Numbered from the stretch's first letter, positions 24,601-37,500 are shown. The stretch is DNA of 64,000 nucleotides from Euonymus europaeus (GCA_963580455.1 OY756972.1:12849001-12913000); one strand, 5' to 3'. Notes: generated by a model not told the origin, from the sequence alone. A program made the numbers and translations.

Positions 24601-27080
24601 ATAAAATTTGACATATAAGAACAATAAAAAGTCTATCCCGAGCGACTTTGATAGTCCGAAGTTGCTCAACTCTCTCTATGTAGGAGCTTTTAACGGTTTT
24701 CTCCATTTGTCATAGAAAGTTGGTGTTTTGGCATCGAAATAATCTAGAAAGCTTATACACATAAAATTTGACATATATGAACTATAAAAATTGTACACCG
24801 AGCAACTTTGATGATCCGAAGTTGCTCAACTCTCTCTATGGAGGAGATTTTAACGGTTTTGTCCATTTGTCATTGAAAGTTGGTCTTTTGGCATCGAAAT
24901 AATCTAGGAAGCTTATACTCATAAAATTTGACATATAAGAACAATAAAAATTGCACACCGAGCAACTTTGACGATCCGAAATTGCTCAACTCTCTCTATG
25001 GAGGAGCTCTTAACGGTTTTGTCCATTTGTCATAGAAAGTTGGTGTTTTGGCATCGAAATAATCTAGGAAGCATATACTGATAAAATTTGACATATAAGA
25101 ACTATAAAAATTGCACACCGAGCAACTTTGATGGTCCGAAATTGATCAACTCTCTCTATGGAGGAGCTTTTAACGGTTTTGTCCATTTGTCATAGAAAGT
25201 TGGTGTTTTGGCATCAAAATAATCTAGGAAACTTATACTCGTAAAATTTGACATAGAAGAACAGTAAAAAGTCTATCCCGAGCGACTTTGATAGTCCGAA
25301 GTTGCTCAACTCTCTCTATGTAGGAGCTTTTAACGGTTTTGTCCATTTATCGTAGAAAGTTGGTGTTTTGTCATAGAAATAATCTATGAAGCTTATACTC
25401 ATAAAATTTGACATATAAGAACAATAAAAAGTGTACACCGAGCAACTTTGATGGTCCGAAGTTGCTCAACTCTCTCTATGGAGGTGCTTTTAACGGTTTC
25501 GTCCATTTGTCATAGAAAGTTGGTGTTTTGGCATCGAAATAATCTACGAAGCTTATACTCATAAAATTTGACATATAAGAACAATAAAAAGTGTACACCG
25601 AGCAACTTTGATGGTCCGAAGTTGCTCAACACTCTCTATAGAGGAGCTTTTAACGGTTTTGTCCATTTGTCATAGAAAGTTGGTGTTTTGGCATTGAAAT
25701 AATCTAGGAAGATTATACTCATAAAATTTGACATATAAGAACAATAAAAAATCTATCCTGAGCGACATTGATAGTCCGAAGTTGCTCATCTCTCTCTATG
25801 GAGGAGCTTTTAACGATTTTCTCCATTTGTCAAAGAAAGTTGGTGTTTTAGCATCGAAATAATCCAGGAAGATTATACACATAAAATTTGACACATAAGA
25901 ACTATAAAAATTGTACACCGAGCAACTATGAGGGTCCGAAGTTGCTCAACTCTCTCTATGGAGGAGCTTTTAACGGTTTTGTCAATTTCTCATAGAAAGT
26001 TGGTGTTTTGTCATCGAAATAATCTAGGAAGCTTATACTCATAAAATTTGACATATAAGAACAATAAAAATTGTACACCGAACAACTTTGATGGTCCGAA
26101 GTTGATCAACTCTCTCTATGGAGGAGCTTTTAACGGTTTTGTCCATTTGTCATGGAAAGTTGGTGTTTTGGCGTCGAAATAATCTAGGAAGGTTATACTC
26201 ATAAAAGTTGACATATAAGAACAATAAAAAGTCTATCCCGAGCGACTTTGATAGTCCGAAGTTGCTCAACTCTCTCTATGTAGGAGCTTTTAACGGTTTT
26301 CTCCATTTGTCATAGAAAGTTGGTGTTTTGGCATCGAAATAATCCAGGAAGATTATACACATAAAATTTGACACATAAGAACTATAAAAATTGTACACCG
26401 AGCAACTATGAGGGTCCGAAGTTGCTCAACTCTCTCTATGGAGGAGCTTTTAACGGTTTTGTCAATTTGTCATAGAAAGTTGGTGTTTTGTCATCGAAAT
26501 AATCTAGGAAGCTTATACTCATAAAATTTGACATATAAGAACAATAAAAATTGTACACCGAACAACTTTGATGGTCCGAAGTTGATCAACTCTCTCTATG
26601 GAGGAGTTTTTAACGGTTTTGTCCATTTGTCACGGAAAGTTGGTGTTTCGGCGTCGAAATAATCTAGGAAGGTTATACTCATAAAATTTGACGTATAAGA
26701 ACAACAAAAAATCTATCCCGAGCGACTTTGATAGTCCGAAGTTGCTCATCTCTATCTATGGAGGAGCTTTTAACGGTTTTCTCCATTTGTCATAGAAAGT
26801 TGGTGTTTTGGCATCGAAATAATCCAGGAAGGTTATACACATAAAATTTGACACATAAGAACTATAAAAATTGTACACCGAGCAACTATGAGGGTCCGAA
26901 GTTGCTCAACTCTCTCTATGGAGGAGCTTTTAACGGTTTTGTCAATTTGTCATAGAAAGTTGATGTTTTGTCATCGAAATAATCTAGGAAGCTTATACTC
27001 ATAAAATTTGACATATAAGAACAATAAAAATTGTACACCGAACAACTTTGATGGTCCGAAGTTGATCAACTCTCTCTATG
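21641..27080. repeat. 5440-bp higher-order unit (34-mer), copy 2
   Basis: This is a tandem copy of 16201-21640. About ten single-base differences were noticed. They include ATCGAC for AGCGAC at 22561, CTAGG for CTATG near 21960, CCTCTC for TCTCTC near 22431, TTCAG for TCCAG near 24264 and ACGTATAAG for ACATATAAG near 26692. No indels were seen, so identity is roughly 99.8%. Several changes are shared with the third copy (CTAGG, CCTCTC, ATCGAC), so copies 2 and 3 are closest. Confidence 0.86.
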
Positions 27081-29880
27081 GAGGAGTTTTTAACGGTTTT
27101 GTCCATTTGTCATGGAAAGTTGGTGTTTTGGCGTCGAAATAATCTAGGAAGGTTATACTCATAAAATTTGACATATAAAAACAATAAAAATTGCACACCG
27201 AGCAACTTTAATGATCCGAAATTGCTCAACTCTCTCTATGGAGGATCTTTTAACGGTTTTGTCCATTTGTCATAGAAAGTTGGTGTTTTGGCATCAAAAT
27301 AATCTAGGAAACTTATACTCATAAAATTTGACATAGAAGAACAGTAAAAAGTCTATCCCGAGCGACTTTGATAGTCCGAAGTTGCTCAACTCTCTCTAGG
27401 GAGGTGCTTTTAACGGTTTTGTCCATTTGTCATAGAAAGTTGGTGTTTTGGAATCGAAATAATCTATGAAGCTTATGCTCATAAAATTTGACATATAAGA
27501 ACAATAAAAAGTGTACACCGAGCAACTTTGATGGTCCGAAGTTGCTCAACACTCTATATGGAGGAGCTTTTAACGGTTTTCTCCATTTGTCATTGAAAGT
27601 TGGTGTTTTGGCATCGAAATAATCTAGGAAGGTTATACTCATAAAATTTGACATATAAGAACTATAAAAATTGTACATCGAGCAACTTTGATGGTCCGTA
27701 GTTGCTCAACTCTCTCTATGGAGGAGCTTTTAACGGTTTTGTCCATTTGTCATAGAAAGTTTGTGTTTTGGCATCCAAAAAATCTAGGAAACTTATACTC
27801 ATAAAATTTGACATAGAAGAACAATAAAAAGTCTATCACGAGCGACTTTGATAGTCCGAAGTTGCTCAACCCTCTCTATGTAGGAGCTTTTAACGGTTTT
27901 CTCCATTTGTCATAGAAAGTTGGTGTTTTCGCATCAAAATAATCTGGGAAACTTATACTCGTAAAATTTCACATAGAAGAACAGTAAAAAGTCTATCCCG
28001 ATCGACTTTGATAGTCCGAAGTTGCTCAACTCTCTCTGTGGAGGAGCTTTTAACGTTTTTGTCCATTAGTCATAGAAAGTTGGTGTTTTGGCATCGAAAT
28101 AATCTAGGAAGGTAATATTCATAAAATTTAACATATAAGAACAATAAAAAGTCTATCCCGAGCGACTTTGATAGTCCGAAGTTGCTCAACTCTCTCTATG
28201 GAGGAGCTTTTAAAGGTTTTCTCGATTTGTCATAGAAATTTGGTGTTTTGGCATCGAAATAATCCAGTAAGCGTGTACTCATAAAATTTGACATATAAGA
28301 ACAATAAAAATTGTACACTGAGCAACTTTGATGATCCGAAGTTGCTCAACTCTCTCTATGGAGGTGCTTTTAACAGTTTCGTCCATTTGTCATAGAAAGT
28401 TGGTGTTTTGGCATCGAAATAATCTACGAAGCTTATACTCATAAAATTTGACATATAAGAACAATAAAAAGTGTACACCGAGCAACTATGATGGTCCGAA
28501 GTTGCTCAACACTCTCTATGGAGGAGCTTTTAACGGTTTTGTCCATTTGTCATAGAAAGTTGGTGTTTTGGCATCGAAATAATCTAGGAAGGTTATACTC
28601 ATAAAATTTGACATATAAGAACAATAAAAAACCTATCCCATGCGACTTTGATAGTCCGAAGTTGCTCATCTCTCTCTATGGAGGAGCTTCTAACGGTTTT
28701 CTCCATTTGTCATAGAAAGTTGGTGTTTTGGCATCGAAATAATCTAGAAAGCTTATACACATAAAATTTGACATATAAGAACTATAAAAATTGTACACCG
28801 AGCAACTTTGATGATCCGAATTTGCTCAACTCTCTCTATGGAGGAGATTTTAACGGTTTTGTCCATTTGTCATTGAAAGTTGGTATTTTGGCATCGAAAT
28901 AATCTACGAAGCTTATACTCATAAAATTTGACATATAAGAACAATAAAAAGTGTACACCGAACAACTTTGATGGTCCGAAGTTGCTCAACACTCTATATG
29001 GAGGAGCTTTTAACGGTTTTCTCCATTTGTCATTGAAAGTTGGTGTTTTGGCATCGAAATAATCTAGGAAGGTTATACTCATAAAATTTGACATATAAGA
29101 ACTATAAAAATTGTACATCGAGCAACTTTGATTGTCCGTAGTTGCTCAACTCTCTCTATGGAGGAGCTTTTAACGGTTTTGTCCATTTGTCATAGAAAGT
29201 TTGTGTTTTGGCATCCAAAAAATCTAGGAAACTTATACTCATAAAATTTGACATAGAAGAACAATAAAAAGTCTATCACGAGCGACTTTGATAGTCCGAA
29301 GTTGCTCAACTCTCTCTATGTAGGAGCTTTTAACGGTTTTCTCCATTTGTCATAGAAAGTTGGGGTTTTGGCATCAAAATAATCTGGGAAACTTATACTC
29401 GTAAAATTTCACATTGAAGAACAGTAAAAAGTCTATCCCGAGCGACTTTGATAGTCCGAAGTTGCTCAACTCTCTCTGTGGAGGAGCTTTTAACGTTTTT
29501 GTCCATTAGTCATAGAAAGTTGGTGTTTTGGCATCGAAATAATCTAGGAAGGTAATATTCATAAAATTTAACATATAAGAACAATAAAAAGTCTATCCCG
29601 AGCGACTTTGATAGTCCGAAGTTGCTCAACTCTCTCTATGGAGGAGCTTTTAAAGGTTTTCTCGATTTGTCATAGAAATTTGGTGTTTTGGCATCGAAAT
29701 AATCCAGTAAGCGTGTACTCATAAAATTTGACATATAAGAACAATAAAAATTGTACACTGAGCAACTTTGATGATCCGAAGTTGCTCAACTCTCTCTATG
29801 GAGGTGCTTTTAACGGTTTCGTCCATTTGTCATAGAAAGTTGGTGTTTTGGCATCGAAATAATCTACGAAGCTTATACTC
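27081..29880. repeat. 5440-bp unit, partial and more diverged copy 3
   Basis: The 34-mer order continues from 27081. It shares with copy 2 the markers CTAGG near 27400, CCTCTC near 27870 and ATCGAC at 28001. From about 28260 it gathers changes of its own (GCGTGTACTC, ACCTATCCCATG, GAATTTGCTC, GATTGTCCG, TGGGGTTTTGG). It stops following the 34-mer order after about 29880, where the 9-mer repeat takes over. It therefore overlaps the 1440-bp tandem starting at 28021. Confidence 0.75.
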
Positions 29881-31138
29881 ATAAAATTTGACATATAAGA
29901 ACAATAAAAAGTGTACACCGAGCAACTATGATGGTCCGAAGTTGCTCAACACTCTCTATGGAGGAGCTTTTAACGGTTTTGTCCATTTGTCATAGAAAGT
30001 TGGTGTTTTGGCATCGAAATAATCTAGGAAGGTTATACTCATAAAATTTGACATATAAGAACAATAAAAAACCTATCCCATGCGACTTTGATAGTCCGAA
30101 GTTGCTCATCTCTCTCTATGGAGGAGCTTCTAACGGTTTTCTCCATTTGTCATAGAAAGTTGGTGTTTTGGCATCGAAATAATCTAGAAAGCTTATACAC
30201 ATAAAATTTGACATATAAGAACTATAAAAATTGTACACCGAGCAACTTTGATGATCCGAAGTTGCTCAACTCTCTCTATGGAGGAGATTTTAACGGTTTT
30301 GTCCATTTGTCATTGAAAGTTGGTATTTTGGCATCGAAATAATCTACGAAGCTTATACTCATAAAATTTGACATATAAGAACAATAAAAAGTGTACACCG
30401 AACAACTTTGATGGTCCGAAGTTGCTCAACACTCTATATGGAGGAGCTTTTAACGGTTTTCTCCATTTGTCATTGAAAGTTGGTGTTTTGGCATCGAAAT
30501 AATCTAGGAAGGTTATACTCATAAAATTTGACATATAAGAACTATAAAAATTGTACATCGAGCAACTTTGATTGTCCGTAGTTGCTCAACTCTCTCTATG
30601 GAGGAGCTTTTAACGGTTTTGTCCATTTGTCATAGAAAGTTTGTGTTTTGGCATCCAAAAAATCTAGGAAACTTATACTCATAAAATTTGACATAGAAGA
30701 ACAATAAAAAGTCTATCACGAGCGACTTTGATAGTCCGAAGTTGCTCAACTCTCTCTATGTAGGAGCTTTTAACGGTTTTCTCCATTTGTCATAGAAAGT
30801 TGGGGTTTTGGCATCAAAATAATCTGGGAAACTTATACTCGTAAAATTTCACATAGAAGAACAGTAAAAAGTCTATCCCGAGCGACTTTGATAGTCCGAA
30901 GTTGCTCAACTCTCTCTGTGGAGGAGCTTTTAACGTTTTTGTCCATTAGTCATAGAAAGTTGGTGTTTTGGCATCGAAATAATCTAGGAAGGTAATATTC
31001 ATAAAATTTAACATATAAGAACAATAAAAAGTCTATCCCGAGCGACTTTGATAGTCCGAAGTTGCTCAACTCTCTCTATGGAGGAGCTTTTAAAGGTTTT
31101 CTCGATTTGTCATAGAAATTTGGTGTTTTGGCATCGAA
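28021..31138. repeat. 1440-bp higher-order unit (9-mer), two copies plus a short partial third
   Basis: Copies lie at 28021-29460 and 29461-30900, with the order continuing to 31138. Shared private variants are GCGTGTACTC (28271/29711/31150), ACCTATCCCATG (28631/30071), GTGTACACCGAACAAC (28951/30391), GATTGTCCGTAG (29131/30571) and TGGGGTTTTGG (29361/30801). The same 9-monomer order underlies 5110-6550, 16550-17990 and 21990-23430, so this 9-mer is the older module within the larger units. A one-base deletion at 31139 ends the strict phase. Confidence 0.85.
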
Positions 31139-32890
31139 TAATCCAGTAAGCGTGTACTCATAAAATTTGACATATAAGAACAATAAAAATTGTACACTGA
31201 GCAACTTTGATGATCCGAAGTTGCTCAACTCTCCCTATGGAGGTGCTTTTAACGGTTTCGTCCATTTGTCATAGAAAGTTGGTGTTTTGGCATCGAAATA
31301 ATCTACGAAGCTTATACTCATAAAATTTGACATATAAGAACAAAAAAAGTGTACACCGAGCAACTATGATGGTCCGAAGTTGCTCAACACTCTCTATGGA
31401 TGAGCTTTTAACGGTTTTGTCCATTTGTCATAGAAAGTTGGTGTTTTGGCATCGAAATAATCCAGGAAGCTTATACACATAAAATTTGGCATATAAGAAC
31501 TATAAAAATTGTACACCGAGCAACTATGCGTGTCCGAAATTGCTCAACTCTCTCTATGGAGGAGCTTTTAACGGTTTTGTCAATTTGTCATAGAAAGTTG
31601 GTGTTTTGTCATCGAAATAATCTAGGAAGCATATACTCATAAAATTTGACATATAAGAACAATAAAAATTGTACACCGAGCAACTTTGATGATCCGAATT
31701 TGCTCAACACTCTCTATGGAGGAGCTTTTAACGGTTTTGTCCATTTGTCATAGAAAGTTGGTGTTTGGGCATCGAAATAATCTAGGATGGTTATAAACTC
31801 ATAAAATTTGACATATAAGAACAATAAAAAATCTATCCCGTGCGACTTTGATAGTCCGAAGTTGCTCATCTCTCTCTATGGAGGAGCTTTTAACGGTTTT
31901 CTCCATTTGTCATAAAAAGTTGGTGTTTTGGCATCGAAATAATCCAGGAAGGTTATACACATAAAATTTGACACATAAGAACTATAAAAATTGTACACCG
32001 AGCAACTATGAAGGTCCGAAGTTGCTCAACTCTCTCTATGGAGGAGCTTTTAACGGTTTTGTCCATTTGTCATGGAAAGTTGGTGTTTTGGCGTCGAAAT
32101 AATCTAGGAAGGTTATATTCATAAAATTTGACATATAAGAATCATAAAAAGTCTATCCCGAGCGACTTTGATAGTCCGAAGTTGCTCAACTCTCTCAATG
32201 TAGGAGCTTTTAACGGTTTTCTCCATTTGTCATAGAAAGATATTGTTTTGGCATCGAAATAATCCATCAAGCTTATACTCATAAAATATGACATATAAGA
32301 ACAATAAAAATTGTACATCGAGCAACTTTGATGGTCCGAAGTTGCTCAACTCTCTCTATGGAGGAGCTTTTAACGGTTTTGTCCATTTGTCAAAGAAAGT
32401 TGGTGTTTTGGAATCGAAATAATCTAGAAAGCTTATACTCATAAAATTTGACATATAAGAATAATAAAAATTATACACCGAGCAACTTTGATGATCCGAA
32501 GTTGTTCAACTCTTTTATGGAGGAGCTTTTAACGGTTTTGTCCATTAGTCATAGAAAGTTGGTGTTTTGGCATCCAAAAAATCTAGGAAACTTATACTCA
32601 TAAAATTTGACATAGAAGAACAATAAAAAGTCTATCACGACCGACTTTGATAGTCCGAAGTTGCTCAACTCTCTCTATGTAGGAGCTTTTAACGGTTTTG
32701 TCCATTTGTCATAGAAAGTTGGTGTTTTGGCATCGAAATAATCTACGAAGCTTAAACTCGTAAAATTTGACATATAAGAACAATAAAAATTGTACACCGA
32801 GCAACTTTGATGGTCTGAAGTTGCTCAACTCTCTCTATGAGGGAGCTTTTAACGGTTTTGTCCATTAGTCATAGAAAGTTGGTGTTTTGG
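31139..32890. repeat. Indel-bearing transition block with module M copy 1
   Basis: The first length changes of the window occur here: minus 1 at 31139 (CATCGAATAATCC), minus 1 near 31344 (ACAAAAAAAGTG), plus 2 near 31793 (TTATAAACTC) and minus 1 near 32512 (CTCTTTTATGG). From about 31440 it carries module M, recognised by TTTGGCATATAAG, CTATGCGTGTCCG (CTATGCGGGTCCG elsewhere), GTGTTTGGGCATCG, CTATGAAGGTCCG, AAAGATATTG, ATAAAATATGAC and the CTCTTTTATGG monomer. No gene was found. Confidence 0.75.
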
Positions 32891-34805
32891 CATCGAAATA
32901 ATCTAGGAAGCTTATACTCATAAATTTGACTTATAAGAACATTAAAAAGTGTACACCGGGAAACTTTGATGGTCCGAAGTTGCTCAACTCTCTCTATGGA
33001 GGAGCTTTTAACGGTTTTGTTCATTTGTCATAGAAAGTTGGTGTTTTGGCATCAAAATAATCTAGGAAACTTATACTCGTAAAATTTGACATAGAAGAAC
33101 AGTAAAAAGTCTATCCTAAGCGACTTTGATAGTCCGAAGTTGCTCAACTCTCTCTTTGGAGGAGCTTTTAACGGTTTTGTCCATTTGTCATAGAAAGTTG
33201 GTGTTTTGGCATCGAAATAATCTATGAAGCTTATACTCATAAAATTTGACATATAAGAACAATAAAAAGTGTACACCGAGCAACTTTGAGGGTCCGAAGT
33301 TGCTCAACACTCTCTATGGAGGAGCTTTTAACGGTTTTGTCCATTTGTCATAGAAAGTTGGTGTTTTGGCATCCAAAAAATCTAGGAAGTTTATACTCAT
33401 AAAATTTGACATAGAAGAACAATAAAAAGTCTATCACGACCGACTTTGATAGTCCGAAATTGATCAATTCTCTCTATGGAGGAGCTTTTAACGGTTTTGT
33501 CCATTTGTCATAGAAAGTTGGTGTTTTGGCATCGAAATAATCTATGAAGCTTAAACTCGTAAAATTTCACATATAAGAACAATAAAAATTGTACACCGAG
33601 CAACTTTGATGGTCTGAAGTTGCTCAACTCTCTCTATGGGGGAGCTTTTAACGGTTTTGTCCATTAGTCATAGAAAGTTGGTGTTTTGGAATCGAAATAA
33701 TCTAGGAAGCTTATACTCATAAATTTGACTTATAAGAACAATAAAAAGTGTACACCGGGAAACTTTGGTGGTCCGAAGTTGCTCAACTCTCTCTGTGGAG
33801 GAGTTTTTAACGGTTTTGTCCATTAGTCATAGAAAGTTGGTGTTTTGGCATCGAAATAATCTAGGAAGGTTATATTCATAAAATTTGACATATAAGAACA
33901 ATAAAAATTCTATCCCGAGCGACTTTGATAGTCCGAAGTTGCTCAACTCTCTCTATGGAGGAGCTTTTAAAGGTTTTCTCGATTTGTCATAGAAATTTGG
34001 TGTTTTATCATCGAAATAATCCAGTAAGCTTGTACTCATCAAAATTTGACATATAAGAACAATAAAAATTGTACACCGAGCAACTTTGATGGTCCGTAGT
34101 TGCTCAACTCTCTCTATGGAGGAGCTTTTAACGGTTTTGTCCATTTGTCATAGAAAGTTTGTGTTTTGGCATCCAAAAAATCTAGGAAACTTATACTCAT
34201 AAAATTTGACATAGAAGAACAATAAAAAGTCTATCACGAGCGACTTTGATAGTCCGAAGTTGCTCAACTCTCTCTATGTAGGAGCTTTTAACGGTTTTGT
34301 CCATTTGTCATAGAAAGTTGGTGTTTTCGCATCAAAATAATCTGGGAAACTTATACTCATAAAATTTGACATAGAAGAACAGTAAAAAGTCTATCCCGAG
34401 CGACTTTGATAGTCCGAAGTTGCTCAACTCTCTCTATGGAGGTGCTTTTAACGGTTTTGTCCATTTTTCATAGAAAGTTGGTGTTTTGGAATCGAAATAA
34501 TCTATGAAGCTTATGCTCATAAAATTTGACATATAAGAACAATAAAAAGTGTACACCGAGCAACTTTGATGGTCCGAAGTTGCTCAACACTCTATATGGA
34601 GGAGCTTTTAACGGTTTTCTCCATTTGTCATTGAAAGTTGGTGTTTTGGCATCGAAATAATCTAGGAAGGTTATACTCATAAAATTTGACATATAAGAAC
34701 TATAAAAATTGTACATCGAGCAACTTTGATGGTCCGTAGTTGCTCAACTCTCTCTATGGAGGAGCTTTTAACGGTTTTGTCCATTTGTCATAGAAAGTTT
34801 GTGTT
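32890..34805. repeat. 1.9-kb segment repeated 7836 bp downstream
   Basis: This stretch matches 40726-42641 with the same indels: minus 1 at 33721 (ATAAATTTGAC) and plus 1 near 34040 (CTCATCAAAATTTG). Shared private variants include TATCCTAAGCG, CTCTCTTTGG, TGATCAATTCTC and the GGGAAACTTTGG monomer. The left limit is set by GTTTTGGCATCG against GTTTGGGCATCG. The right limit is where CATCCAAAAAATC here meets CATCGAAATAATCC in the other copy. Confidence 0.75.
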
Positions 34806-37500
34806 TTGGCATCCAAAAAATCTAGGAAACTTATACTCATAAAATTTGACATAGAAGAACAATAAAAAGTCTATCACGAGCGACTTTGATAGTTCGAAGT
34901 TGCTCAACTCTCTCTATGTAGGAGCTTTTAACGGTTTTCTCCATTTGTCATAGAAAGTTGGTGTTTTCACATCAAAATAATCTGGGAAACTTATACTCGT
35001 AAAATTTCACATAGAAGAACAGTAAAAAGTCTATCCCGAGCGACTTTGATAGTCCAAAGTTGCTCAACTCTCTCTGTGGAGGAGCTTTTAACGTTTTTGT
35101 CCATTAGTCATAGAAAGTTGGTGTTTTGGCATCGAAATAATCTAGGAAGGTAATATTCATAAAATTTAACATATAAGAACAATAAAAAGTCTATCCCGAG
35201 CGACTTTGATAGTCCGAAGTTGCTCAACTCTCTCTATGGAGGAGCTTTTAAAGGTTTTCTCGATTTGTCATAGAAATTTGGTGTTTTGGCATCGAAATAA
35301 TCCAGTAAGCCTGTACTCATAAAATTTGACATATAAGAACAATAAAAATTGTACACTGAGCAACTTTGATGATCCGAAGTTGCTCAACTCTCTCTATGGA
35401 GGTGCTTTTAACGGTTTCGTCCATTTGTCATAGAAAGTTGGTGTTTTGGCATCGAAATAATCTACGAAGCTTATACTCATAAAATTTGACATATAAGAAC
35501 AATAAAAAGTGTACACCGAGCAACTATGATGGTCCGAAGTTGCTCAACACTCTCTATGGAGGAGCTTTTAACGGTTTTGTCCATTTGTCATAGAAAGTTG
35601 GTGTTTTGGCATCGAAATAATCTAGGAAGGTTATACTCATAAAATTTGACATATAAGAACAATAAAAAACCTATCCCGTGCGACTTTGATAGTCCGAAGT
35701 TGCTCATCTCTCTCTATGGAGGAGCTTCTAACGGTTTTCTCCATTTGTCATAGAAAGTTGGTGTTTTGGCATCGAAATAATCTAGAAAGCTTATACACAT
35801 AAAATTTGACATATAAGAACTATAAAAATTGTACACCGAGCAACTTTGATGATCCGAAGTTGCTCAACTCTCTCTATGGAGGAGATTTTAACGGTTTCGT
35901 CCATTTGTCATAGAAAGTTGGTGTTTTGGCATCGAAATAATCTAGGAAGGTTATACTCATAAAATTTGACATATAAGAACAATAAAAAACCTATCCCGTG
36001 CGACTTTGATAGTCCGAAGTTGCTCATCTCTCTCTATGGAGGAGCTTCTAACGGTTTTCTCCATTTGTCATAGAAAGTTGGTGTTTTGGCATCGAAATAA
36101 TCTAGAAAGCTTATACACATAAAATTTGACATATAAGAACTATAAAAATTGTACACTGAGCAACTTTGATGATCCGAAGTTGCTCAACTCTCTCTATGGA
36201 GGAGCTTTTAACGGTTTTGTCCATTTGTCATAGAAAGTTGGTGTTTTGGCATCGAAATAATCTAGGAAGGTTATACTCATAAAATTTGACATATAAGAAC
36301 AATAAAAAACCTATCCCGTGCGACTTTGATAGTCCGAAGTTGCTCATCTCTCTCTATGGAGGAGCTTCTAACGGTTTTCTCCATTTGTCATAGAAAGTTG
36401 GTGTTTTGGCATCGAAATAATCTAGAAAGCTTATACACATAAAATTTGACATATAAGAACTATAAAAATTGTACACTGAGCAACTTTGATGATCCGAAGT
36501 TGCTCAACACTCTCTATGGAGGAGCTTTTAACGGTTTTGTCCATTTGTCATAGAAAGTTGGTGTTTTGGCATCGAAATAATCTAGGAAGGTTATACTCAT
36601 AAAATTTGACATATAAGAACAATAAAAAACCTATCCCGTGCGACTTTGATAGCCGAAGTTGCTCATCTCTCTCTATGGAGGAGCTTCTAACGGTTTTCTC
36701 CATTTGTCATAGAAAGTTGGTGTTTTGGCATCGAAATAATCTAGAAAGCTTATACACATAAAATTTGACATATAAGAACTATAAAAATTGTACACTGAGC
36801 AACTTTGATGATCCGAAGTTGCTCAACTCTCTCTATGGAGGTGCTTTTAATGGTTTCGTCCATTTGTCATAGAAAGTTGGTGTTTTGGCATCGAAATAAT
36901 CTAGGAAGCATATACTGATAAAATTTGACATATAAGAACTATAAAAATTGCACACCGAGCAACTTTGATGGTCCGAAATTGATCAACTCTCTCTATGGAG
37001 GAGCTTTTAACGGTTTTCTCCATTTGTCATTGAAAGTTGGTGTTTTGGCATCGAAATAATCTAGGAAGGTTATACTCATAAAATTTGACATATAAGAACT
37101 ATAAAAATTGTACATCGAGCAACTTTGATGGTCCGTAGTTGCTCAACTCTCTCTATGGAGGAGCTTTTAACGGTTTTGTCCATTTGTCATAGAAAGTTGG
37201 TGTTTTGGCATCGAAATAATCCAGGAAGCTTATACACATAAAATTTGGCATATAAGAACTATAAAAATTGTACACCGAGCAACTATGCGGGTCCGAAATT
37301 GCTCAACTCTCTCTATGGAGGAGCTTTTAACGGTTTTGTCAATTTGTCATAGAAAGTTGGTGTTTTGTCATCGAAATAATCTAGGAAGCATAAACTCATA
37401 AAATTTGACATATAAGAACAATAAAAATTGTACACCGAGCAACTTTGATGATCCGAATTTGCTCAACACTCTCTATGGAGGAGCTTTTAACGGTTTTGTC
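34430..37500. repeat. 3-kb segment repeated about 10.07 kb downstream
   Basis: This segment corresponds to 44505-47575 at an offset of 10075, dropping to 10074 after a one-base deletion near 36652 (TAGCCGAAG for TAGTCCGAAG) found only in this copy. It begins with the 9-mer module order, contains the four-copy 320-bp dimer run, and ends by joining the start of a module M. The later copy has its own scattered changes, such as TTCGAATC for TTCACATC near 45050. Confidence 0.75.
35539..36817. repeat. 320-bp dimer repeated four times (run 1)
   Basis: ACCTATCCCGTGCGAC recurs at 35669, 35989, 36309 and 36629, exactly two monomers apart. Each dimer has a monomer with GGTTATACTC and the ACCTATCCCG end, followed by a monomer with GGAGCTTCTAACGG, TCTAGAAAGCTTATACAC and a TTGTACACCG or TTGTACACTG end. 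The fourth dimer is one base short. First monomers differ slightly (AACACTCTC or AACTCTCTC, GGAGATTTT or GGAGCTTTT). This dimer occurs once per unit elsewhere, so it was amplified locally. Confidence 0.85.

Noticed and set aside
33953..34144. 63-codon minus-strand frames containing the CTCATCAAAA monomer
   Set aside because: A one-base insertion in the satellite joins two frames. The frame is copied with the block at 41789, 44028, 48188 and 52988 and is unlikely to be a gene.
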